Assembly (NCBI GenBank): GCA_013397455.1
Contig: VYZB01000014.1
Location: forward strand, 308,509 to 372,508
DNA from: Crotophaga sulcirostris
Lineage: Eukaryota; Chordata; Aves; Cuculiformes; Crotophagidae
Reading direction: 5' to 3'
DNA length: 64,000 nt
This document shows positions 48,235 through 60,800 of this stretch, in pieces. A program made the translations under genes and the position numbers. Position 1 is the stretch's first letter; each line of letters starts with the position of its first letter. Under the pieces are notes generated by a model. That model had not been told where the DNA came from. It searched no databases and was given only the letters and a program-made list of their open reading frames with translations.

Positions 48235-51200
48235 GGCGATTAACAAGTAAACTGGAGCTTCCTTTCACTGTGGGCGAGCAGTTGGCATTTTAACAAACTT
48301 TGCCTCATAATAATAGTAATACTTCTTGGGGCTGTCACACTGTCCTCCCTCTCTTCCACCCTTTCCCAATTATAATTCTCTTCTTTTGATCTTGAAAATG
48401 TTTTTTATTTTTTTTCTATCTAAAATGTGCTGCTTGGAGATGACATTTTATGAAATGTTCATTTTAATTATACAGGGATGGTTATCACTGCAGGGATGTT
48501 GGCACTGGCTTTCATTGCAAAATCCTTCTTTTCTGCTGATTATATCTAGGAAAACTCTCTGAGCCCTGGGAACCTGAAAATTATAATGCGTCATTGTTCA
48601 CTACTGTTAACAGCAGGGACCAGGAATTAAAGCAGAGGTGGCAGGGCAATGGTGGTGGCACCTAATCCAGCAGTCTGTGAGGACAATGGGGAGGCTGGCC
48701 TGCAGGTGTGCTGCTCCTGGCTCCACACCAGGCAGGGGGCTGGGGCTGTGCCCTGTGTGTGTATCGAGCTGCCAAGGCAATAGAAGTGACCACCCAGGGA
48801 GTCCAGCACTGTGTGTCCTCCTTCCTTTGTTGTGATCAAGGAGGGGGAGTTGTGAAGGTTTTCTAGCTCAAGGAGCACAACCACCAGCTGGTGGACTGCC
48901 AGAGCCCATGGCTGTTGATGGCATGGGTCTTGTTGGCTGGCCAAGCCTTCAGCCTCAGATCTACCATAGCCTCAGGGTGTAGGACTGGGTCTGTGCACGT
49001 CCCTGCCCCCCCAGACCTCTGTGAGGATGTCAGGGCTCCATCCTCTGCTTGGTGCTGGCACCAACTACCCTGATATGCTGCGGCAGAGATCTGTCTTGCT
49101 GGCAGCTGGTTAATACGGGCCAGGAGCCATGGGCTGATGCCTGCTAATGGTCTAACAATAGAGGTTCCCTGTTCAAAAGACCCACATATGACAGTGGCAT
49201 CTACTTAGGGTCAGGCTGCTCCCCCCTGCGTATCTAATACTTCTTGAGGCTTTTATCTGTCATGCTGGGACTGCCTGAGCAGCACGGTGCTCCTTGATAT
49301 GGGTATGAGTGATGCAGTCTAAGGGCACTCCTCAGCTTCAGTGCTTTCATGAGTAGATGTTAAAAACCTGTTACAGAAGAGATTGGAGCTGGTTTTCATG
49401 AACCATGCCTACAGGTGGGCATACGGCGAGACCTGCCCCGGGGCATGGGCAGGCAGCTGCAGCTTTCACCTGTCCAACTGGATGCAGAACACAAACTGCA
49501 GTCGCTCCTTTTACGACTTTACAGCAATGCTATTGTAGCTTTGAGAGGTCCCCTGTGTCTTCAAATGAACTTTCCTGGTGTCATTGTCTGGGTTTAAATT
49601 TGGCCCAGGATGCCTACATTAGCATTTCTGCTTTTGTGCCTACCTCGACGGACTGTCTGACTCCTGTGGCCGTAAGGCATTTGCATTACATGTGCTGTGA
49701 TACGGTCTTGCAGTGAACTAACATTTGAACTTCATGCTGGACAAACATGTGACTAATGGCAAGTCCTTCCCTAAGGACCTTACGTTAAATAGGTTCCTCT
49801 TCAGATTATTAAAACTCCTGGTTTGCTGCTTAAGTGAAGATAGAGCTGAGTAAATCGTGGGTATTTTGGATCAGTAGTAAAAGTGAAAAATTGTCTAGGT
49901 GGAATGAGCAGTCATAGCTTAGTGGTCAAAAAGAAATACTCTGTACTCTGGAAAAGTACTTAGTTCAGTTCTTTGTTCTTTAATTTTTAAAACTGCCCTG
50001 TCTTTTAGAAACCTAACTCAATATTTAATTTCAAAATGGCATTTTAAAAATTAATGGTGTTGACAGTTTGTTTCCTTTTGGGGGCTGGAGGAAAGGGAAG
50101 GGAATGACAGAAACAACTCATTACAAGTCATTTTGTCCCTTTCTTTTCTGCTTTTCAAGAAACCTCATGTTCAGAAAAATTAATAGCACTCTGCTGAAAT
50201 AACAGTATAAAATGAGGCCTGTCTGACTGATTCCACCCAGCTGCTTTACTGTGATGGAAAAGAAATAATTAATTTCATTTATACATTCACTTTTTGCATT
50301 TAAGAGCTGGGTATAAGCTGCTGCTGTTGTATCAGCTAAAAAACTGCACTAAAGAAAGTGGTCATTGGAAGATTAGCTGAGAGGGTTTTTTTATTATTAA
50401 TGAAAACTAGTTCCAAGTGTTAAAAGATTCCAAACATCTTTAAAAAAAAAACCAAAGCAGGTACTGCTTGGAGTAAAAGCTCAGAAAGATCACCTTTAAA
50501 ACCTTTTTGTCGTTACGCAAAAGTGCTCTTTCAGTTCAGGACCTTGTCCCAAAGCCCACTGGAGTTGGTAAGAGTCTCGAGAAGAAGAACATAGCAGCCT
50601 ACCAGCCCTTTCTCCATGCAGCATGCCCTTTCCTGCCACTCTACAGCTCAGGCACCTCTGTTTTGTTAGAAAAGTAAAAAGAACTATTAACTAACTACTT
50701 AGAAAACTAATTAACCTATTGTAGCACAAATCCTGGCTTTGCTGTTAATCTCATTCAAGGAGTCTTTCTGTCCTGGTTGGTCCCAGAGCTTTAACGCAGG
50801 GAGCAGCAGGAGGTGGAAATGTTCAGCACCTTTGAAAAAGAGACCTCGTGCAGGCAGGCTGCGTTAAAGGCTGCTGGAAAATAGTCCCCTGGCACATTAG
50901 CTCATGGATGTGTATGTTGGCAGTGATCAAGTCAGCGATTCATGCTGAGCATCTGAGGTCACAACAAAACCTCAGTTCTGTAAAATAATGCTGGCTTTTT
51001 TTAATCCATATTTATTTCCTGCTTTCGGGCACTTTTGTAGCTATTGATCTGATCAATGTGAGCAACTTTTTTGACAAACAGGCCTCTTAAAATGTCTTAA
51101 AAGCTTCATTATTAGGGTAATGGAATCAAAGTTAAAAACAAATCAAACAATGCACGTGGAAAAGGTTTCCCCCAGACAGCTTGAAAATAAATTGAAAACA

Positions 51201-52857
51201 AATTCAATTAAAATAACAATCAACCTTTTTGTTCCTTTAGTGGTATGATTTCTCTGAGGCAGGTACACAATGATAAGAGATTTCTTTGAAATGCTCGGGA
51301 TAGCACACCCATAGGCAGAGCTGTGACAGATCAAAGCAGTATTTTTGCTAAGGAACAGTCTGCTACTATTAAGTTTCTACTTTAAGGTCTGAAATGTTTC
51401 TTTCTTTTTTTTTTTCTTTTGTTTGGTTTCAGTCCCAGGTGCTTTTGCATCTCTTACTGTTCTTTCCTCGTGCCTTTTACCTTGCTAAGCCAGACCCTGG
51501 ATCTTGACCCAAAGAAATGTCTTATTACAATTTTTTTTTTTTTTTACATGTAACGTTGTTCTCTCCAAGTGCTATAGAACCACAGGTTTTCTGTTTCTCT
51601 GCTTACCCTGATACCCTCATGCCTGAAATGTCTTTGTGCCATTGATCTTTTCCACCACAGCCGTAACGGGAACAGGGCTGTGCTTGGAGCAGTGTGGGGA
51701 AGAGGCACAATCAGGGTGGCCTTGCACAAGCAGGGCCAAAGGGTTGGGTTCCAGCAGAACCAGGCCATTGGGACAAGCTGCTGGCTTCCTCTGTGGTCCC
51801 CGTGAGGACGTTTCCCTGTTACAAACAGAATTACAGATGGATTGAGTATTTGTGTCTCCATTATTTGGCACCGTGCTGTGGCAGCCCCACATCTTTATGC
51901 AAAGGTGAAAGTAATGAAGGCAGCTACTGATGAGCTGTTGTTGCCAAATGATTGTGCTGTATTGGCTCATAGAGGTAAGGACATCCAGTTACTGAGTGTT
52001 TTGTGTACGCCACAAAGCATCCCGGCCTTGCAGCCACTCTGGAAAACACACATTTTCTGTTTTAACTAAGATCTGGTACTGCAAGAACCATCCTTGTATT
52101 ATCCATTGATTAGCTGCCTCTCAGGGCTGCCTGCGCAGCGTGAGACAGGAGCCTCTCAGCTGGACTGGTGGTGCTTTGAGTAAATTATGGAGAGCATGTG
52201 ACGTTGTTTGCAGAACAAACTTGCTGATTTTGTTCATGCTTTTTGAGGCAAATTTGCTTGATGGCTCCTCTGCCGAAATACCTTTCAGTCTTTAAGTTGA
52301 TGGGCTTTCTGTTTGGAAGAGCCACTAAAAAGAGATATGAAATACTCCCCTTGTCACCTAGAGTGCGTTGGGACATTTGGATGGACACTCTGCATGAGGT
52401 GAGGATTTAGTTCCCTCTGTTGTCAGTGCACTGGTAGGCAAGTGTGGACCTATTACACCCTTTTAGCAGAGGCAAACAGCATTAGAGGGATCGAGGGCCA
52501 CATCTTCATCTTTTTGTTCACATAGAACAATAGTGTGCTCCAAGTATACCACATCATACATGGCCAAGAAGGTGCTTTTTGGGACAGTCCCAGGTGTAGT
52601 AGTGAAAGCCACGCAAGGAGCTGGCGCTGCAGCACTGATTTTGGCATTCATGTTTTCTTCTTCAGGAATGATGTTTCACTTGGTAGTCCTGTGTTGTGGC
52701 TGATTTTGGAGCTACTTGTTTAGTTTGAAATGATGGTGTCATAGAACAGTGGTTGTTGTTAAAGAAAGAGTTTGTGTTGTTCTGAATATAAAGTGCTTTA
52801 ATGTTCCAGGCACTGTTGCTTCCACAATCATAGATTGTCCTTTGAGTCACCCATTTT

Positions 52858-53385
52858 AGGCCTCACCTTGAGTCCTGTGTGCAGTTCTGGGCCCCTCAGT
52901 TTGAGAAAGATGTCAAGACGCTGGGAAGTGTCTAGAGGAGAGCAACGAAGATGGTGAAGGATTTGGAACACAAACCCTATGAGGAGCGACTGAGGGAGCT
53001 GGGGCTGTTGAGGCTGAAAAAGAGGAGGCTCAGTGGTGACCTTATTGCTCTCTACAACTACCTAAAAGGAGGCTGTAGTCAGGCAGGGGTTGGTTTCTTC
53101 TCTCAGGTGACCAGTGACAGAACAAGAGGACATGGACTCAAGCTTCGTCAAGGAAAGTTTAGGCTTGATATTAGGAAAAAGTTCTTCACTGAAAGGGTGA
53201 TTGACCATTGGAATGCGCTACCCAAGGAGGTGGTGGAGTCGCCGTCCCTGGAGGTGTTTAAGAGGAGATTGGATGAGGCACTCAGTGCCATGGTTTAGAT
53301 GATGAGTTGGTGTTAGTGTTGGGTTATAGGTTGGACTCAATGATCTCAGAGGTCCTTTCCAACCTTGTAACACTGTGATACTGTG
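52858..53385 (+). mobile_element. CR1 LINE, 3' part with open ORF2 carboxyl end
   Basis: About 530 bases of the ORF2 end and 3' UTR are present. An open frame of 115 codons (52951-53298) encodes the well-known carboxyl end of the CR1 reverse-transcriptase polyprotein, with the family words [48 protein letters not shown] and [19 protein letters not shown], ending in MV then a stop. In the same frame just upstream a TAG stands at 52933-52935 where the family has a glutamine codon, so the copy is dead as well as 5'-truncated. The tail ends in CACTGTGATACTGTGAG. It belongs to a different subfamily from the copies at 9.3 and 43 kb (GGCACTCAGTGCCATGG instead of CCTCAGGGACATGG). Confidence 0.95.
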
Positions 53386-53997
53386 AGTCATCAGAGTTGG
53401 TTTGCATGCCCCACTGCCATGTATGTTCCTTGGAAACTATGGGCAGTGAAGATGTGGTTCATGGGTGCTGAACGTGAGTGCAGTTTGTTCTGGGATAAGG
53501 TAACATCTGGAAGGATATTAATGTTAAATAGCTGTGGAGGTCTTGCAAGGTTTCTTCCTGCTTTGGAAACTATTATGCTTAGAGTTACTGTTTTGCAATT
53601 TTTTGTTTGCTTTTCTCTTCACTACATTATCCAGTCAAAGTGCAGATCGGCTGGCATCGTTTGCATTTTATACCAGCTCTGTGTTTTATTAAGGACTCCC
53701 AATAAAATGGTATTTTTGAGATAATTTTCAAAGATGTTTCCTTTCTGTCAACTATTGTCAGCAGACTTGCTAGAAGAAAAATAAGAATTTGGGCTGTTGA
53801 TGGATTTAGAGCTGTGCTGGAATACATCAAAGAAGAGCCAGAATATGACACAAGCAGTGGTAAAAGAGGTCAATGTGCTGTGTTCTTCTGTAAAAGCAGC
53901 CACATCTGCAGAATATCCTAAGTAGGAGTACCTGGATACCAGAAACATTTCTCGCAATTGGAAGATATCAGAAATTAAACTGATTGTACTGGATTGG
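53386..53997. other. Unique non-coding spacer between two CR1 copies
   Basis: I see no gene or repeat. A chance open frame of 113 codons (53383-53724, plus strand) begins at the CR1 border and has no known domain. Confidence 0.6.
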
Positions 53998-54121
53998 AAT
54001 CCAATTGGATGAGGCTCTGAGCAACCTGATCTGGTTGAAGATGTCCCTGCTTACTGCAAGAGGGTTGGACTGGATGGGCTTTAAATGTTCCTTCCAACCC
54101 AAACCATCCTGTGATTGTATG
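53998..54121 (+). mobile_element. CR1 LINE 3' end, short
   Basis: The words CCAATTGGATGAGGCTCTGA, CAACCTGATCTGGTTGAAG, GGTTGGACTGGATGGGCTTT and CCTTCCAACCCAAACCATCC are those of a CR1 3' UTR; the tail is CTGTGATTGTATGG. It represents a third bird-type subfamily in this window. Confidence 0.93.
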
Positions 54122-56918
54122 GGTTAGATATGTGGGGTTAACAGCTTTTCCACAGTGGCAAGGCAAAGGGAAACAAGACATTTCTTGGGTTATTGCTCTT
54201 TCAAACAAATATAGTTTTTGGTATGACTTTATTTACAAACTTTCTGGAACATCGTGGTACTTTCAGCAATTACCAGGCCTTGCTTTTTGAACATGCAAAA
54301 CACAGGTTTATGTGAAATTGATGGGAGGTACAGGTTTTGGACACCTCTGATTAAGAGATAAACCAAGGCAAACCAGCTCTTAAGAGGCTCTTCTCACTGC
54401 ATAACCCAAATCTTTGGACAAGTTTGAAAGCTGAACCTGAATCCAAATTTTACAAATAACCTTTACTTTTTCAAGTGGCTGAACCAATGTTCCAGATCCT
54501 GCAAGCACCGGCTCTGAATATTATAGCTTGACCCCATCTATGTTGATATAAAAAAATCAGTTTATCTGTCTGTAGAGTGTAGTCATTCCTGGGTGAATTG
54601 GCTGGAAGCTCTTTTTAGCAACATAAAGCACAATTTTAGGCAGGAGAGCAAATGATTTTACAACCTACTCTGAAAGTAATTAACAGAATCAGGGTGTAAA
54701 CACCGGCTTCTGTGCTCTCTGAAGTAAACAAAGTAAGAATTTATGCTATTGACCTTGTTAAGTAACAAATGTTTTCCCTCCTCTGCAATAGCTTTTGCTT
54801 TCTCCCACAGTTTGGACCCCCCTGAGCCTGAGGCCTCGTGCTACACTGAAATGTTCAATCCCACATTTGAATAAGCCGAATAAATCCAGCCATACTGCTA
54901 AACATATGGTAAGTAATAGCATCATTAACAATAGCATAGTGCACGTTTGACAACTGAGGGGATTTGGCTGCTTTGTGCCAGGGGAGTGACAGCAGAGCAG
55001 CAGTCCTGGCTGCTCCTGCCAGGCTGTCCTGTCTTTCACCCTTGCTCCGCCCCTGCCTTGACCTTGTTGAGAACCTGAAAGGCTGCCCATCTTCCTGCTC
55101 TTATGCCATCAACTCTTGGACTGCGGAACTCCTTCTCTGCAAGGCTCCATTTCACCTTTAAACGCTGCTGTTCATTCTGTGTGGGACAACTGCATGGGTG
55201 GGGAGATGAGTGTTGGGGAATCCATGTCCTCTGCAACTGGTGAAGGTGGTTGCCCTGGGACACACTCACATCCTCAGCCTTCGTCTAGGGCACATCTTGT
55301 GGCATTTAATGCAGGCTGTGTGAAACTCTGCAGATGCCCAGGGTGTCCCAGTCTCCACAGCATGGTCAGCAGTACCGAGCACTGGCACATGATGTGGTCA
55401 CTGCTCTGAAACAAAGAGGCCAGCAGGCTGGGGCACGTGGAGGTAGTTGGTAGAGTGATGTATATTAATTTTGAACTTGTTCAGAGGGAAGCACATCAGT
55501 CTCTTTCCATGCCCTGCCCTCCCCGACCTGTCCTGAAGATGCAGGGGCTATTGTTGTAGTCCAGCCTCCGAGGATGCGCACAAGATCCTGCCCCTCCTCT
55601 GCCAGAAGTGCCCTCAGTGCCGCGCTGCTGCCGGATGCAGCTGTGCTCAAGGGTCATTGGTGTGCCTTGGCCCCCAGCACCTTGTTCCCCAGGTGGCAGT
55701 ATGGGATGGCAGCCCCTGTTTGGTTGACTTCTTGCTGCTCCTGCTGCAGTCGCTGGCAGTGACTCCTAACCGCAGCCCCATGCCTTCCCTGCTGCCCTTC
55801 TTTCCTGCTGTGCTCCATCTTTACTTCCTCTCCAAGCTGTCCTTGACTTGCTGTCTCTCCTTTCCCCTTCTCTCTGTACCAGATTTGAAATCCACAGGTC
55901 TAGCAAGCACAACTGCTGCGCATCTCAGAACTGGAGACACCAGGACTTATCCCAGTTCTCCCAGGAAGACCAGACCTTTGCCTTCTGCATCTCAAAGGGC
56001 ACCTAACATGAGCAAACATCACTCCCTGTAACCCTGGGGCAGCAGGATGCTTCGTGCACTCTGATCTGCTTCAGAAACAGATTTGTTTTGCATCTCATTT
56101 TTGCTGCTGGTCTGGTGCCTCATGAAAACACTCACAGCCAAATGAAACTTTTCTTGTTTTGATAGCCAGCTTTGCAAATTCTTTTAGACTCTTAGCCACG
56201 GGAACAGCAGATGGCTTCTGACCAAGAAGTCACTCCATCAATATAATGCTTAATGCTAGGGGATAAGTATTAAGGCTGCTACTTTACTGTGCATCCTGGA
56301 TGCATGAAACCAGTTCACTTCATCATCTCTGAGCTCCCTTCACTCGCCACCTGTTATTCTTCTCCCGTGGATGCAAAACTCTCAGACGGTCCCTGTTTCT
56401 GTGGCACTGCAGTGGGCAGCACACACCGTGCTTGCCCACTGCCTAAGCTGGCTGAAGGTGAGCACAGAGGCTTCAGCAAATGCTTCCCACTATACAAGGT
56501 TCTCCACAACAATGTGCCTGGAGACATTCATATCCCAAACTTGTGGGTTTTAAACCATCTGTGAGTGTTATGGATAGATCTCCAGGTCATGCTGTTCCTC
56601 CCTTTTGATATGGGTCTCAACCTCTGCTGGCTGCTGGGTTCATAAAAACAGCTCTGTAAATGAATTTCTTTTGTTACTTTGCTTTCAGCAGGAACATTTT
56701 TTACATAAATGAACATCACCCTGCAGCATTTGCAATCCAGATGTTACCGCTTTATGTTAATGAAAAAGGACCCCGAAGTGAATTGACAATAAGGTGACAA
56801 TGATATGCTAGAAAGTAAAAACAAAGCCAGGAAGTCAGTTCCTATATTTTGCGCTGGCTGAGTTCTTAGAAATGCAGGAAGATAATACAGCATAATAACA
56901 AGAGAAGTTAAATGCAAA

Positions 56919-56990
56919 TGTTTAATTTTTTTTTTTTTTTACTTGAATATGCTTTGAATAATAATCAAGATAAGGACCTTTTTTTTTTTC
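56919..56990 (+). repeat. Two T-rich homopolymer tracts
   Basis: A run of about 15 T residues ends near 56940, and a second T run with a short C run lies near 56979-56994. They are simple low-complexity sequence. Confidence 0.8.
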
Positions 56991-57342
56991 CCCTCTTAAA
57001 TAAGGGAATTTAACAGTTTATTTCAATGCAAAACCATGTTACCTTGCTAGGGAAAGACACAATTTTAGTCATCAAACTCATACTTTAATGGGATGTATGT
57101 AGGGCAAGGAGAGATACTACTGGCCTGCATTGGAAAGATCAAGAACTTTAGGAGCTGTATCAGTTGGGCAGTGCCTCGGGTCTGTTTTGACTACAATCTA
57201 CTGTGTGTATATATGAGAGCCTAGAAAAGAGAATGGAGAGTGGAAAACTCATTAGTAATAGCTGAGAACTATCACTGCTGTGGGCTGAAAATAAGAAAAA
57301 GATTTTATCTGCAAACAAGCAGCAATGCTTTAATCAAAGGGA

Positions 57343-57846
57343 ATGGTCGGAAAATGGGTTGTTGTGGAGAGGCTGGGATGTCCAGCGAGGGAAGGAAACC
57401 GTTGTACCCAGGGAACATCAGCATGGCTGTGGGAGCTCGCATGGGGCATCGAGTGTGAGCTGGGTGTGACAGCGTGTGTAAGGGCTGTTTCCACGGACAG
57501 TCTGCTTGGGACCCCATGGTTTGCAACCCAGCACTTGCCAGAGGACGATGGGGCTTTAGGAAGGTGCCGTGTGTGCTCTCTGCATCCGGCTGCAGCCGAG
57601 TCGACGGATTTAACACAGGGGTGCCAGGCACCAACGTGCCTGCAATTTATTGCTCGCCCTGAGCGTTGCTTCAGCCTTGAACGTTGCTTCAGCCCTGGCC
57701 TTCCCTGGTCCCTGGTGCAGGAGCCCAGCAGATGGAGCAGTGTTCCTGCTCAAGAGGGCTGCTGGTGGGGAGCTGCTCCTTGCAGGGGAGCCAGGGGTAG
57801 ATCCAGGGCAGTGGAATTAAGGGGATCAGTCCCTGTGAACCTATAA
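57343..57846 (+). other. 167-codon open frame, probably not a gene
   Basis: The frame starts with ATG at 57343. It includes a small internal duplication (LERCFS, LERCFS) that comes from an 18-base tandem repeat in the DNA. The product is tryptophan- and cysteine-rich and matches no domain that I know. Chance is the likely explanation. Confidence 0.1.
57664..57699 (+). repeat. Tandem duplication, 18-bp unit x2
   Basis: CGTTGCTTCAGCCTTGAA (57664-57681) is followed by a near-identical unit beginning CGTTGCTTCAGCC (57682-57699). The unit length is a multiple of three, so the surrounding open frame is not broken. Confidence 0.85.
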
Positions 57847-60800
57847 AATACGGAATAAAAGATTTGGGACAAAAAAATTTATGTGAGATTCACAGTTTCG
57901 GGGAGGATGTTCTTCTGTAATATATATCTAAGATTAACTGAACAGTTTATATAGAAATATATCAGCTTTTCAGAACTTCATATGCTCTACAGTAGATTGT
58001 TCTTATCTGTGCTCTAATTTACAGTTGAAACTCAGAGAAGGGCATTAGAGAATAATCCTTTTGATCACATTGCTATTTTATGGTAACAATATACTTTATT
58101 ATTTTTAATAAAACACTAGTAGCTACTGTTAGCAGTATTCCCACAGCAGCAGCCAGGAGCGGTGGCACAAACAAGAACAGAGAACCCTTCTCCGTCTCTT
58201 TTTTTTCTTACTAAATAATTGAAAGAGAAAATGAGAAAAATATGGTTTGGGATCCAAACAATAAACAAAAAACAGGGTCAGAAAGCAGGGCACATGCTTT
58301 CTTCTCCTTTAAACCTAACTAGCCATTTTTTTTTTCTTGCTGTGACAGAGAAATGTACTTAACTCTTTTTGTAGTGAATTGTATCTTGGAACAACATTTT
58401 TATATATGGCAGTGCTGTGAGCAGAGTAACATGTTTAATGCCACATTTTCCTCTATGTTACAGCAGTGGAGCTGAGACAGCTCTGCTACTGTGCAAAGCA
58501 CAGCCCCCATGTAACTTGTGTACCCATGGCTGTGCCAGCCCTTAACTACCTGCTGCGCATCTGGAACAGTTATTGCACCCACATCAGTCTGGATTAAAAG
58601 AGGTCAGCATTTGGTCCCTGCAAGCTAATGGGGCAACAACATCATCTTCCAGCTGCCTGTGGACGTTGTGCCTTGCTGGTGCCTGTGCATCTCTGCTCAC
58701 TTCCCAGACTTCCTTGCTCCAGTGTATGTCCTTTGGACATCATCTGATTTTCCCCTTTGAGACTCCAATGCTGTGACCTCCCTCTGCAGCGTCCTGATGT
58801 CCATTTGTCTGACTCTGTGCAAGATGCCTGGTGTTCAATCATAACTCTGCATTTCAAAAGCATTGTTCAGATTTTAATTGGAGAGCAGACCTAATAGGAA
58901 TGTAAGTAACTTCCTCTGAATAAAGTTGACAGTAGTGAGACACGTCTCTTTGACAGGCTTTTTCTCCATTTCAAGAGCTAAATTTGGCTTCAGTTCAACC
59001 ATCCTACCTGGTTGCACAAGATAAACAGTAGAAGTGAGCTTTGGGTTGCTGTGTTAACCATCCTGTATGTGTTTCATTCACCAGGTGTCTGTATTTGTAG
59101 CTTTGTGCCTGTAGCAGGAAAAAACAGTGGCCACTGTCACAGCATTTTAGCTCTATTTACAAACTGGTGGGAACTGCTACAAAGTCTTAGCTGACATAGA
59201 TTTAACCTTCAGTTTGACCTCCTTAGCCAAACAAAACAAAAGCTGAGAAGGAATTAGTTTGCTTCAGACGAGCACATCAAGGGGCAAAACCCCAAGCAGG
59301 CGGGGAAGAGCTGTTTCAGCTGAGGGTCGTGTTAGCAGGAGAACAAAGAAGGCTAGATTTGTCATTAATTAATGTAGGGTGCTGGAAGCTTCCTTGTGTC
59401 TGGGCAGGGCGGTTCTGGTACAGTGGCCCAGTAGGAGCAGTCATGGAAAAGAAAATGGAGCTCCTGTTTTCAATGGCGCATCCTCGGGGCAGAAAAGGGA
59501 TTACAGGGGTGAATCCTGCAGGAACCTGGACTTGCTACACAGTTGGGTCTCAGTCCACTGCTATTTATTCCTGTGTTAAAAACATTCAATGCTCTGATTG
59601 GAATTACTCTGAGGTAAGGAAAGAAGTCTTCCTTGTGGTTGCATTGCTCTGTAAGAGCTACAGCTCTGCTGGGAGGAGTAACCAGCAGCTGCCAGCCTCT
59701 CTCTTCCATAGCTCCTGGCAGCTCGGTTGAGCTTGTGCCTCTGCTGCTTCTGGTTCAGCCCACTCCCTACTCTGAAGCCTTTTTCATCTTTCCATCAGGT
59801 CTGTGTCCTCTCTTTGAAAGTCGCTCGCTACTCTGTTCTAGCGTCTCTCTGTGGAAACCTTTCCACGTGTCTTGCACCTTCCCCAGCCCCTAAGCCTCAG
59901 CTGCACCCCCAGCTGCCATGTGTCTTCCCAGGGAGTGGGGATCTGTACCTGTCATCTCCAGGTGTCTTGTATGGACCCCATGCTCCAGTCTTCACCACCT
60001 GCCCCTCCCTCAGAGTCTTAGCTGAGTCTGAACACATTCCAACACCCTGGAATGAACAGGATTGCCTTCCTCCTCCTGCACCTTCTTGCCCCAGTCTCTG
60101 CACCTCCTTTCTCAGTGCAGGAACATGTTGCACCAGCTCTCAGTAGGGTTTTGTGAAGGCTAGAGGCAGATTTCCCAATGTGACTGGTGGCCTGTAACAT
60201 TGTGACATGGTGGACACTTGTCTCAGTGTTGATGTTGCTTGCTCAGGGCTACTTTTGTGTCTTGCTGAGTGTAGCTGTAACACTCGCTTTTATTATTAAG
60301 TGCTCTGGTTAAAGTTGAGTGCAGGGAAGAAACTGAAATTAGTGGAATGCTGGGTGTGATGGATGTATTTTCTGAGAGAGATGGTCTACTTAGAGCATCA
60401 ATTGTTTCTATGAGGATCTATCTGGGATATTTTATCAACTTTGTCAAGCGGTGGAAGCTACAGGAGCAGATGAGGCTTTGTCCAGAGGCAGTTCTCAGCA
60501 GACTGCTACTGGGTTGGAGTTTGGTGCTTCGATAAAGTGACACATTTTACTGATTTCCCATGGCTCTTGTGCTGCACGTGGCTCGCTGCAGAGCGTGGCT
60601 GTTGTGCCCGTCAGGATGAATGTGTCTGTGGGAGCCTGTGGGTCTGCAGTACCCTGGGACGGATCCTCACCAGCCCATGGAGCAGTGGTGCCACTAGCCA
60701 GGTCAAACAGGGGCTGTTCTGCTGCAGGTCAGGCACTGCAGCAATTCAGCATGCGCCACAGCGATGTATTCCAGCTTTGTGCTGCTGGAGTGGGGGTCCA

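Larger units (their letters stand above)
43310..52857. other. Unique non-coding DNA, no gene recognised
   Basis: No gene, RNA gene or clear transposon is recognised in this 9.5-kb stretch. AT-rich blocks that could be conserved lie at 43.73-44.31, 46.95-47.11, 48.05-48.31 and 49.97-50.50 kb; the palindrome TTAATTAATTAA (48223-48234) sits in the third. A pyrimidine tract ending in TTTCAG at 51432 looks like a splice acceptor but leads into no credible exon. Confidence 0.6.

Noticed and set aside
51394..51432. Splice-acceptor-like pyrimidine tract ending in TTTCAG.
   Set aside because: The sequence that follows has no credible coding frame or donor, and T-rich tracts before CAG are common in such DNA.
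52738..52760. TCATAGAACAG, thought to be an antisense CR1 tail.
   Set aside because: The next expected words (ATAGAATG, GGTTGGAA) are missing.
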